DNA of 26,459 nt from Plantago elongata (taxonomy: Eukaryota > Streptophyta > Magnoliopsida > Lamiales > Plantaginaceae), in assembly GCA_036897095.1 (NCBI GenBank), contig JAYMSP010002084.1, forward strand, positions 1-26,459, in the 5' to 3' direction. Below are positions 1 to 10,019 of the stretch, in pieces; the stretch's first letter is position 1; each line of letters starts with the position of its first letter. The notes under the pieces are model-generated. The model had not been told where the DNA came from and did no database searches. It was given only the letters and a program-made list of their open reading frames with translations. Made by a program: the position numbers and the translations under genes.

Positions 1-790
1 CAATTGAAATAGTATGAGGACCGGGATTTAATACTTTGACAACTACCACAACTCAACTATGTGTACTGCCTATACTCTTACGATGTAAGAGAGTATATTC
101 AATACAACCTAAGGCTTCGACATAAACTTATATAAATCCATATGACAACGAAAATAAACTGGAACAAGATATAAGTTTCTAGCAGGTTATCTATGTCGAT
201 AACCCACCGAGCCTCAAGGTGAAAGTATCCACTATATGAATGAACATATAATGAATATAAGGTTACTACTTTAGCTCTATTCTAGGAATACAACTAGATG
301 AAAAACAACCAAGTATGTGTAAGGAATGAACCGTACTAATCTAGCTCTTAATCTCTGGACTAATCACTAGATAAAACTTGAAAAAGGTTGATGACAAAAT
401 ACGTGCAAAAAATATGTTATGGGAATGGCTTGCTTGAAACATGTAGTTTTGTCTTCAATGTAGATGCCCTTTATATAGATTCTTGAAGCCGACTTCATTG
501 GAGCAGAATCCTACATTGACTTATGTTATGATTCATGTCAATCTTCGACTTCTTATTCGATCTATTTTTATCCAGTCGATCTACTATGTCCTTGTCCTAG
601 CATACTTCGACTTGTACCCTCCTTTGAATTCTAAGATCCCTCATGTCTTGATTTCCTGCACACAGTAGACATACACTACTATGTAACTTGTTATGTTAGT
701 TGAATAAATGTAAAAACTATATCAGTACTAATTGAAGTCAAGTTTGATTAGGACTTCAGTGCGAGTTATATATCCAGTATATTCAATACA
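1..790 (-). repeat. probable Copia-type LTR fragment
   Basis: Read on the minus strand, this stretch looks like a long terminal repeat. It starts with TG at 790 (TGTATTGAATATACTGG), has a TATA box (TATATAAA, positions 470-477) about 315 bases in, and continues to the window edge without coding potential. The 15-base start TGTATTGAATATACT recurs at 92-106, so a second boundary or an internal duplication may lie there. No primer-binding site, polypurine tract or retroelement protein is visible, and the other end lies outside the window. The family call is inference from texture and promoter layout. An unrelated decayed intergenic repeat is the alternative. Confidence 0.38.
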
Positions 791-1450
791 CCCGCATTGG
801 TGTACTAAGTATACTAGACATTAAATTTTGAAGTGTAACTCGTACACTCACCGAAAAACTCACACTTAGAATTGAAATTGGGATTTGTTATCAATCGTAG
901 ATTGTTTATATAAATTTTGATAATTGAGTATGTAGACCTAACAATTAAATGTTTTTCATTTTGTATGTGGAATGTGCTTGAGTTGTTGTAATATTTCTTT
1001 TCTATAGTTAAAAACGTTTAAAAAGAATTTACTTGATGTTAAATTTTCCTTTAGTACACCTCCATTCACAAAAAATGTGAAATACGTGTGCCATTTCATG
1101 TGGATAACACCTTCATTATTACTAAGGGTACACTAGAGAGATCCAACATCTTGAAAAACGTTTAAAAGGTTTATCCAAAATGCTTAATAAATTATTATAT
1201 AGTTTTGTAGGGATCTTATTATTAAAATGGTGAACTTTTTGAGGTAGACAATTTTGTACGAAGAGTGGTAAGTGAAATTGGCTTAGGCTGGTGTATAAAT
1301 TATAGTATAAATTCTTACACTGTTTGACTTAGAATTTGATTGAGTTATTTTAATTAATTTTTTTTTACTAATTTCGCACAAAAAACGCAACTCAAATTTA
1401 TTAACGTAATTAAAATTTTGAACTAAACCGTCCAATAACCCCGTTGGAGA
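791..1450. other. AT-rich intergenic stretch, no gene seen
   Basis: No open frame of useful length, RNA gene or clear repeat structure was recognised. The stretch is rich in A/T runs and lies between the LTR-like fragment and the hairpin. Confidence 0.6.
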
Positions 1451-1534
1451 TTTTGGGCCTTGAGCCCGTTTGCTTTGAGGTCATTTAACAGAAGAGAAAG
1501 CTTGGCCCAAAGCAAACGGGCTCAAGGCCCAAAA
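1451..1534. repeat. perfect 27-bp inverted repeat with a 30-base loop
   Basis: The left arm (1451-1477) and right arm (1508-1534) are exact reverse complements over 27 bases, separated by a 30-base spacer. The arms are GC-rich compared with the AT-rich surroundings and contain GGGCC/GGCCC cores like plant TGGGCY (site II) motifs. A further GGGCCCAAAAGAA copy lies just downstream, near 1553. A transcript would fold into a strong hairpin. It may be the core of a foldback element or a recent inverted duplication; no target-site duplication was found. It ends about 40 bases before the Stowaway-like MITE. Confidence 0.85.
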
Positions 1535-1575
1535 GAAGAAAATAAAATTGAAGGGCCCAAAAGAATTAAAATTTG

Positions 1576-1786
1576 TACTCCCTCAACCCTGTGAAAACTT
1601 TTATAGGAGTATATTAGATCTACTAATCATGAGTTTTAGGTGAGATATGTAATTTGTGTGTAAATGTAATATTATTTATTATTTATTCAGTGTGTGGTAA
1701 TATATTTTTAGTAATGTATGAAATTTTATGATGGTTAAAAATGTTAAATATATAATTTAAAAATTAATTATACAGGGGATGGAGTA
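1576..1786. mobile_element. Stowaway-like MITE (Tc1/mariner type)
   Basis: The element is bounded by TA dinucleotides at 1576-1577 and 1785-1786. Its ends read TACTCCCTCAACCCTGT on the left and, in reverse complement, TACTCCATCCCCTGT on the right. The CTCCCTC-type terminal repeat with TA duplication is the hallmark of Stowaway elements. The length of about 210 bp fits the family and the interior is AT-rich and non-coding. The terminal repeats are imperfect, which suggests an old copy. It lies downstream of the 3' end of the BAHD gene. Confidence 0.7.
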
Positions 1787-2183
1787 TTATATATACCGGC
1801 TTGTTTTTATTAAAGACAATGAAATACTCTGGACATCACATGAAATTCGACATGAGCACTGAAATCTACGAGATGGACCCGAAACATACTTTCACAAATC
1901 ATAGGTTCATATGTTTCAAATGTCATAAAAACCTCTCATATATTACACAACCAGTTAACCATGTATACATATACTCAAAGCACAAAATGACATATGCCAA
2001 ACTCTTGCTTCTAAGAGATCTCAATATAGGTGTAAGACTCTCTTATTAGGCTTCAAATACCTTACCATAAAGTTCCTTCATGTCTCTACTATCAACAAAC
2101 TTTCACATCATATACATAGCAGCACACAATCAACTTCACATCCATGCTTCACAAGATCACTTATGTAGGGCTTAAGCACTTTT
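1787..2183. other. 3' flank of the BAHD gene
   Basis: This segment follows the BAHD stop codon on the minus strand and probably contains its 3' untranslated region. A plus-strand open frame (1801-2049) shows no recognisable domain and is probably chance. Nothing else was seen. Confidence 0.5.
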
Positions 2184-5047
2184 TCAAGCCAAAAACCTTT
2201 GCCAATGAGTTTGAAACTTTTGCATCTCTTTAGGAGGCAAAGCAACCAAAACATTCAATCCATCACTCATGGATCCACGAATCTCCGGAAAGTATAATAC
2301 GATATCTTTCCTGCGGTGCACCACCGGACAACTATACTTTGGCTTTCCCCATGGATACACCACTTCATCAAACCCTAATCTCCACCATGAAGATACCAAG
2401 AACTCTCCATTAGGGAACCCTCTGTGAACTTCCCCCCAATCTATCGCGGACCTTGCGTATTCATCTGTCATTCTTTCGTTTGCCTCAACCAACTTGTCCA
2501 CTATATTCGCGAAAGGCTCATCCTCTAGATACGAACACTTTGTCGATGCATAAGTACTTAGCACTGCATTGCCACAATAGGCAAGTGGTAGTGGCGGATT
2601 CAACCTTGGTCTAATGTCAATTGCGTACAACACAATGGATTCTCTATCCCGATTGTTCTCGTCATTGAACGACAAGGCCTTGCACCTCCATACATGAGCC
2701 GTGATGACGTTGAAGCCAGTTATTTTCTTGGCAGGACGAGGTCCCTCGGTTTTCGCCTTCTCCTTTAAGTAGTTGATATCTTTGGAGCTTAGCTTGAAGA
2801 TCTTGAAGTCTAGATCCTCTTGTTTGATCTCAAACACTGGGGGAGCATCTTCTCCAACCGGAAGCTCGAGCTTGAGCAACTCGACGTGGGGGAACGTGAC
2901 TTGGGGCGGGGACCTAGCCACGAGGAGGTGGCGATCGTTGCACGGGACAATGGCTAGAGGTTTGTCATCAAATGCTTGGGATGCCAAGTTTTCTAGGAAC
3001 ACTTTGAAGCTTAGTCCATCAAATAGAAGATGATTTGTTGACGTGCCAATACAAAAACTACCACATTTGAAAGATGTCACCTGCATTTAGACACAAGAGG
3101 AGCTAGAATTAATGAGAAGCATACTATGCAAATTTCTCACATGTAAATTAAAATCGTACTATATATATTTTAACTAAAACAATTATTATCTCACATAACA
3201 TTAATTGACACGTACAAGTAATTAATCATATGTCGTACTCTGTAGATAAATAAAGAAAAGTCGTAACTCATCACAACTACTTTCATCAGTCCTTTCGAAA
3301 CTTGAATGCTGAATTAACAATAGCCTCCTATCGTGTCTTTTGTGTATTAGCTCATACCTTTATCCTTTTATATTAACTAAAAATTAGCATATGGTAGTTG
3401 CATGTTAACTTTTAATTTATTAATTATTTAAAAAGTAATTTAAATTTATCTTAAAATTATTAGTTATAGTGTAATTTGTAATAAGATATAAACCATATAA
3501 TATAATGTCTTGTAAAGAAAAAAGATATTAAAATGAAAGGTGCAAAGAAAAAGGAAACTTTGGTCCGTTAAGGCGCTAACTACTAATAGTGTTACCTTTT
3601 ATAATAGTAATAGATTAGTGTTAAATAATTTTTGGATAGGATGTATCAATAAAAATTGCCCCAAGGACTCAAAAACATATTTGTGCTTTTTTATTTATAT
3701 AATTATACTAGCTAAACAATAGTTGTGTACTGTATGTAACACTGTAACTACTCTATGATTGTTGCATAAAACAAGTAGAGCCAAAAGTTTATACCGATAA
3801 CATACCAACCATAACAATTTATTCCCAGGGACTAGAATAATTGAGTTCACCAAATAGAGTGGCGTCTAATTAATTGCTTGGATTCAAATATATACTCTTA
3901 AAAGAGTAATTAATTTCTTTTTTTTAAATGACAAAAAAAAAAAGCAATATTAATTTACCAAAACGAAAAACAAACTACAGTAAAAGATTATTTTCATTAT
4001 TTCAATTTTCAAAGAAATATATTGTTCACACGCACAGACAACAAAAAAAGAAATATAATATATTCACTCGAATATATCTTCAGCAATAGACTACAATAAT
4101 CTATATTCATAATTAAATTAAAGATTTTTTTCCTTCTATTTATTATATTGGAATTATGTCATTTATATGAGTAAAGTTGGCCCTGGAGAGAAAGAGTTCA
4201 AATTATCCAGGAAACTTAGAATTTATAACATTTCACATAATTCAGGGCATATAGCCATAAGTACAGTTTTATTTTGATACGAAAACAAAGAGTTGTACAT
4301 GTTAGCTGACTACAAATTATAATGGGTGATATACATGCTTTTATATATATTTGGATGGGTACGTCATACGTGAAAGTGTTATTACTCGTATATGAGTTTC
4401 TTAAGCTCATTGTAAATATTTATCGGATTTTGAATAAAACAATAAATTTTGCCATAAACATTCCTATAAGTTTAATTTTTTAAATAACTAAAGGTGACTC
4501 GAACCCCGATCTATTGATTGGATGTGAAATGTATTACCAATTGAGTTGCACTTCGTTGTCACATTTCTATAACATTGGTATGCGTACGATCGAGCTCATG
4601 TACCTGAATAACACAAAGTGGTTGATCATCGAAATTTTCCAAACTTTGCACAATAAGTTGCATGAACGCTGGATTAGGATACACCAAATCTCCTACTTCC
4701 TCCAGCGTAAACTCCGTTGAGGCCTCAACGAACCCTACCCCTCGCGGTAGGCAGTCAACCTCCAGACGACCCGTCTGAGGGTTCATCTTCAACCTACCGG
4801 CCAAGAAATCGTAGGGCACCATAAGTTTGTCAAGGGCATCTTTCACCCTAGCCGTTACAACTTCCGGGCCGAAATCGGGGTTGGCAGGGAAGAAATGGAC
4901 AGTTTGGACATGAAAGTTGAGAACTTGGTCAATGTTTGACAAGAAAACTTTTTTTTGTTCATCAATTGGTTTTGATGGAAATAGTAAAGTTGAGTGTTGG
5001 AGAGTGACTTTGAGGTCATGGATGGCTGGTTCTAGGAGGCTACCCAT
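2184..5047 (-). CDS. BAHD acyl-CoA-dependent acyltransferase (HXXXD type), two exons
   Basis: This enzyme should transfer an acyl group, often hydroxycinnamoyl, from CoA to an alcohol or amine, probably in the cytosol. Exons on the minus strand are 4604-5047 (148 codons) and 2184-3080 (298 codons plus stop), giving 446 residues, normal for BAHD. The intron is 3081-4603, phase 0, at the position expected from the family (Q148/V149). The catalytic HXXXD motif is His165-LLF-Asp169 followed by Gly. The C-terminal structural motif, usually DFGWG, reads V-Y-P-W-G at 389-393, so its Asp, Phe and Gly are replaced; the following KPKYSCP still fits. The N-terminal FLSNIDQ segment suggests affinity to hydroxyacid/fatty alcohol feruloyl- or caffeoyl-transferase clades, but the substrate cannot be assigned. 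The start at 5047 was chosen over in-frame codons up to 5194 because a TATA box (5113-5120) lies between them. No frameshift or stop was seen. Confidence 0.9.
3081..4489. other. remainder of the BAHD intron, no gene seen
   Basis: AT-rich intron sequence with A/T homopolymers (for example 3919-3951). Short open frames here have no recognisable domain. Confidence 0.6.
4490..4560 (-). repeat. tRNA-derived SINE-like sequence in the BAHD intron
   Basis: On the minus strand this segment has an A-box-like TGCAACTCAATTGG (4537-4550) and a B box GGGTTCGAGTC (4496-4506), with spacing like a tRNA gene. No intact acceptor stem or anticodon arm pairing was found, so it is not a functional tRNA. It resembles the tRNA-related head of a plant SINE, followed by an AT-rich tail (about 4440-4490). 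It lies in sense orientation in the intron, about 45 bases after the 5' splice site. Confidence 0.6.
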
Positions 5048-5090
5048 TTTTGTGACAGAAGTTTCAAATTTGAGTGAAGTGTTTGGGGAG

Positions 5091-5120
5091 TTTATATGGT
5101 CTGATGAGGCAGTATTTATA
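5091..5120 (-). promoter_or_regulatory. candidate TATA boxes of the BAHD gene
   Basis: On the minus strand TATAAATA occupies 5113-5120 and a weaker ATATAAA occupies 5091-5097. The first is about 66 bases upstream of the chosen ATG, which would give a leader of roughly 35-40 bases. This supports translation starting at 5047. Confidence 0.55.
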
Positions 5121-5982
5121 GCTAGGTTTTTTTTTTTTGGGAGAGTTATAGCTAGGTGATAGAGAACAAATATCCGTCCAAATTTAAACTTCAAATTTTC
5201 TTTTCGTACTTTTGTGAACCATTAATTTAGTGTTTTAAAAAGCGGCCATCTGCTATTTAAGCAGGATTAATACATACATACATACACAATAAGATTTAGT
5301 CTGCTTTTAATATATTGTAATGAATTTCGAACCAATATATGCTCATGGGCGAGGCCAAAGTATGTTGAGCGTGGGTAATTGCCTCCACTCATATTTTCTT
5401 CTCCCTTCTATAATACATGTTATACACAACAATTTGCTTCCACTTAATTTTTTTCTTGCACACCCTTAACTTTTTAATATGATAAATTTACCCTTGAAGT
5501 CCATAATTCTCATATAATGATCTAAATCAATAAATTTTGCACATTAATGTTGCCAAGACAACATAAAATAATTCAACATTAGCTTGTATTGGTGAAATCT
5601 TGAAACTATACTTGGATAAGAATTATTTTTGCCTCCACTTGTTTCGTTTTCCGGCTTCGCCTTGTACATATATATGGCGTGCATGTATATAAGTATGTAT
5701 TCTTCACTAAGTGTTTGTATGAATTTTAAATCAACTAAACATGTTTTAGTATGAATTTATATAATATCAATACTGATTTATACATCTACTTATTAAGACT
5801 GGAGTCCTGCTAAACGTCTCATATATTTTTCTTTGCTAATTCATTATATATTTTTTACAATATTCTTTTAAATAAAAACGAAATATTCACTCGAACTTAC
5901 AATTCGTATACTACTCTATTCATATGTATATAATTTACTCTGAGAATTCGGGTCTAAGTAGTGAGAAATTGTTACTGGAATA
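5121..5982. other. intergenic, upstream of the BAHD gene
   Basis: AT-rich DNA with a short (ACAT)n run at about 5271-5286. It probably contains distal BAHD promoter sequence. No gene or bounded repeat was recognised. Confidence 0.5.
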
Positions 5983-6821
5983 TATGTAAATAGGGCAATT
6001 TACGTCTGACCACCTTTTTAAGTCATATAAACACTTAGGCCCCTCACGTTTTCAATTTTACGATGAAGAACAATCTTTGAACTAAGATAAATAAATATTT
6101 ATGTTGAGGTCAAAAAGTCAAACTTAATGAGAGAGGAAGTGAAATATTCACTTTCTTTTCCATTTTCGTTAATTATTAAATTTTCTTTTACCTTTTCTTT
6201 AATTATTGAATTGTATTTTCCTTTTCTTTAATTACTTCTTTTTCTTTATCATTTCAGAAAATTACAAATAACTCCATCATCTTCTCAGACATAAGGGCTT
6301 TGAGTTTTCAAAAACCTCAAACAAATCCCTAAAGTTTCAATCAATGTCAAAACACCTCAAACAATTTACATTTCTTCTTTTAATCGGAATCGAATCTTTG
6401 CCGAAGATGATTGGTGAAAAAAGTTCCAAACAGAGTTGCTCCGATCGGAGCCGTAAGAGCTTCAATGGGAGCTGTGTAAAGACTAAAAGAAGAAGAAGAA
6501 AATAGAGAGAAGAAAAGGAGGAAAGAAAAGAGAAGAAAATGGAGATGGAGAAATTGAAATTTTGTTACTTCTTCCTTCATTTTCAAAGAAAGTGATTTAT
6601 TAATAATTTTAATGTTTACTAATTAAAAGAAATAGTTTATTCCTTATAATTAAATATAGAATTTACAAGAAATATTTTAATTCAGGAATAAAAAAGATAT
6701 TTAACAAAAAGTTAACAATTTATCTGAAATTGGATTTGATCGTAAATTTTAAAATGATAGAGACTTAATCGTTTACACACTATCTAAAAAAGTGGTTGAG
6801 TGTAAACTTTCTATGTAAATA
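5983..6821. mobile_element. non-autonomous Mutator-like element (MULE) with 10-bp target-site duplication
   Basis: The 10-base word TATGTAAATA occurs at 5983-5992 and again at 6812-6821. Between these copies, the left end (5993 onward) and the reverse complement of the right end (from 6811 inward) align as a degenerate terminal inverted repeat of about 75 bases. Shared blocks include TTTAC, ACCAC, TTTTTA, TAAAC and TTTACGAT. A 9-11-bp duplication with long terminal repeats is typical of MULEs. The interior of about 820 bp has no transposase. It has a more mixed composition (6380-6590), including a purine-rich tract, which might be captured host sequence. The 207-bp minus-strand open frame at 6380-6586 is not a recognised protein. 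Confidence 0.65.
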
Positions 6822-8308
6822 TATTGTATTTGTTGATATCATTATTATAATTACAAATGTACAATTTGTATAATGCTTCACTCATGTGGACATGGCACAC
6901 TAAGTGGGAGTTAGGTGTATAGTTTAATTTTTGTTGTATATAGAAATTATTATGGCTACATTATTCATCCTTTTCTTGAATCTTAAGGTATGTTACTATG
7001 TTCTACAGAAGGAGTATATTCCTACATTAATTGTCAGATATAAATGCAATACATTAGTTTGATTATTCAAAATGAATCTACGTTAATACTCAAAAGGAAC
7101 TGGTGGGGAGCAAAGTAAAATCCAAAAAATAAAGAGAAAATTACAAACACTACAAAATTAACAATTAATTAGTGTCTATATCTAAGACCCAGTATGAAAT
7201 TAACACGTACGTTTAACTTAAGTCCACGTACGGTCTATGAGATTTTATGATTTAACTTGTTACATTTAGTACCGTTAATTTCATATAATTGCTATGCTAG
7301 CAACTACTACAACAACTACACCTTTGGTCTTTGGCAAAATCATTACATTGGACAAGTTAGGTACTTCGATAAGCTTTACTCTTATAATAAATGTATACGC
7401 AATTTAGTGCGCGGTGGTCCAAACCTATGAAATAATCTGGTTCCACTTAATTTTGCATTGCTCTTACTTACCTCCAATTTAAAGGTACATAATACTTGCG
7501 TTTCGGTCGGTTTTTTAGATTATTTTAATTTATAAAAAAGTGGGTTACGGTAGTTTTCCGTAGATGGTCTCCGTCCTGAGAATTTTAATAAATTAGAGTT
7601 GGAACGAAGGGAAGGGAGTATCGAGTTTGCAACTATGGCCAAGAACCAATGTTTTACCAACCTGTATGCGTGTATCAAATTCTGCCCAAACATACATTGT
7701 ACGTCCCAACAATCGTAATGCCTAAGCGCAAATCTACATCAAGTTTATTGTTATAACATTGACAAGAAGCTGCTTAGGAGAGGTGTTAAATACATGTGGT
7801 TAGGTGTCTCTTCTCTGCAACTGAACATATTAGTACGACTCGTTAATGATCGATTCATATAGTAATATTACAGAAAAGACTAAGGTACTATCAGCCTACA
7901 TTCATGTCCCTAAATTTGTGTGTGTCACTAATTTTTTTGCTGGATTATAGATCATCCACGATGTGGTTGCTCATGTTATAAGGCTGTGAATGAAATGAAT
8001 AAATACTCTATATATATGTTCCATTAATTGTCAACCTACCAACATAAGCATCCAGTTAAACTGATTAAACGGTTCTCACAAATAAGCTGGCTAAAAGTGA
8101 TGGTTCTATTTGTTTATTCATAAAATTAGTGAATCAGAAATAATCTGTACACTTATTATTAGTAAGTGGAATCTTGTAGGGTCTGAAAACATGTGCATCA
8201 TTTAACTAAGCACATGAGTAGTAGATGGATTGTTTTAAATTTGTCTTAGTAGGGAATATGATGATGGGATGGGTATTGTTGTACTAATAATGAAGATTTT
8301 CGAGAAAC
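6822..8308. other. intergenic, no gene seen
   Basis: AT-rich DNA without a supported gene. A Stowaway-like terminus (GGAACGAAGGGAAGGGAGTA, 7601-7620) is present, but no convincing partner end was found. It is either a truncated MITE or chance. Confidence 0.5.
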
Positions 8309-8515
8309 TACTCTCTGTCGTGAAATATTTTATGTGCAATTAATGTAAATGGTAACGTTTTCCATTTTGTCAAATTATAATGCACACAACACACTAATAA
8401 ATTTGGTGGGGAAGGAGGGGGGAGATACGATAAATCATTTTATCTTCATTATTTTTATATTAAAAGATAAATTGTTGGTTAAATTTAAATATAACATTTG
8501 TTTTAGGATGGAGTA
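8309..8515. mobile_element. Stowaway-like MITE, second copy
   Basis: TA dinucleotides at 8309-8310 and 8514-8515 flank an AT-rich segment of about 205 bp. Its left end reads TACTCTCTGTCGTGAAATAT and its right end in reverse complement TACTCCATCCTAAAACAAAT, a weak match to the CTCCCTCCGTCC-type Stowaway terminus. The length is close to that of the copy at 1576-1786. The ends are more diverged, so confidence is lower. Confidence 0.4.
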
Positions 8516-10019
8516 CTAATATTTATTTATCGGTAGGTTCCACTAACAAGTGGCAATCATATTGTTTAGGAAATATTTTGTGTCCATAAAGCACTCAATT
8601 ATAAAACCAACCAAACATTTTCTTAATTGGATGGGTTATATGAGATTATGAGCCAACTAATGATGATGAAATGTACAGGAAAGAGTCTTGAAATGGAGTA
8701 ATGAACAGAGTTTAGGGAAAAGCCAAGAAGGTTGATTATTGAATTTCGATTGTGACACCATTAGTAAGATTAATCAATCCATTTAAGACTTGTGACATTG
8801 ACACCCAAAAAATCCACCTAATAGTGCATACAATGAGGTACAAAGCTTTAACTAGATAGCCTCATTTTTCAAGGGATAACCACCAAATCCTTCAAGATTG
8901 ATTTGCTGTAACAGAATACACTGATGGATAGTTGTCTGGCAGTAGCAATGAAGTTCTTCTACTGCAGTTTAGCGGATAACGCATTACCAGTCATCGGGTT
9001 TACAGGATGGATCGATGCAAGTCTCGTATAAATGCATAACAAGGGTCTAGTTCGTGTGTAAATACGTAACTCTTACAGCAAATTTGATTTTGTAAGCGTT
9101 GATAAAAAGTAAAAACATGCACGTAAATCACAGGAATGTGTGAAATGCCTGGGTGTATGGTGGAGTGGTTCTCTGCATGAAATAGAGCTTCCACAAGAAT
9201 TTTACTATCTGGACATCTCATTACATTGAGTCATTAACACATAATGAGGTGCACTCCAGACAAAAAAAATCAGCAATACATAGGCTTTGTATGCAATTGT
9301 TTTCCAAGAGAATCATATAAATTCAGAGTTTTCATTTGGAACTAAGTTGGCAGCATTGATTATCACCGACTCTGCGTCATAAGTTACACAGTACCTGTGT
9401 CAGATTCTATATCTCTAGTTATCGGCTATTAATGAAGACGTTACAATTTACACACCAATGCAAGAACACATATCTATCAAGTCTGCACAAGTATACCCCA
9501 GTAATATAATGTCGAGAAAGCAAACCGACTACTCTTACAGGAGATACAGGTATCCCACCAGGCCACCACACAAGCCTGACAACATGTTCAACATCTGGAT
9601 ATCAGAATTTTCATGATCTAAATTCAGGTATTGAAAGATCTAATCAAACAATGGATCTATGAATTCAAATCCTGAAAAAGTTGATACCTTTACACAAACC
9701 AAGAGGAAACATATACTACATTGTTATGCATTTCATCACGCCACATTGTGCCTCTCTCGAGTTACACAGAAACGTGGACGTTGATACAGTCGAACAAACA
9801 CAAATGAGAAGAGCAACGTACACGGATAACATTCATTTAATGGTACCCTCCACATCCAAAAGATTGTAGAGGCCACATCCCTGACTCAAACGTACTAGTC
9901 CACGGGATAAGATCCAGCAAGTTCATTACTTGATTTACAACTAGCAGCTTTCATGAATTTGTACTGGGTATAGAATACTTTATATGTACCGCAGCAAACA
10001 AGCATCTCGATCAAGACCT
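8516..10019. other. 3' flank of the INO80D-like gene; possible long 3' UTR
   Basis: From about 8870 to 10019 the composition is less AT-rich than further left and resembles transcribed untranslated sequence of the minus-strand gene. No exon with recognisable coding content was found. The minus-strand open frame at 9000-9221 and the plus-strand frame at 9681-9869 match no family known to me. Confidence 0.35.

Noticed and set aside
2773..3033. Plus-strand open frame opposite the BAHD second exon
   Set aside because: Antisense shadow of the conserved coding exon.
4496..4550. Functional tRNA gene
   Set aside because: A and B boxes are present but no acceptor stem or cloverleaf pairing could be formed; a SINE-type remnant fits better.
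5048..5194. In-frame N-terminal extension of the BAHD protein by 49 residues
   Set aside because: The extension lacks BAHD character and spans the TATA box; the family normally starts at the Met encoded at 5047.
6380..6586. 68-codon Ser/Phe-rich minus-strand frame
   Set aside because: It is the complement of a purine-rich low-complexity tract inside the MULE and looks like chance.
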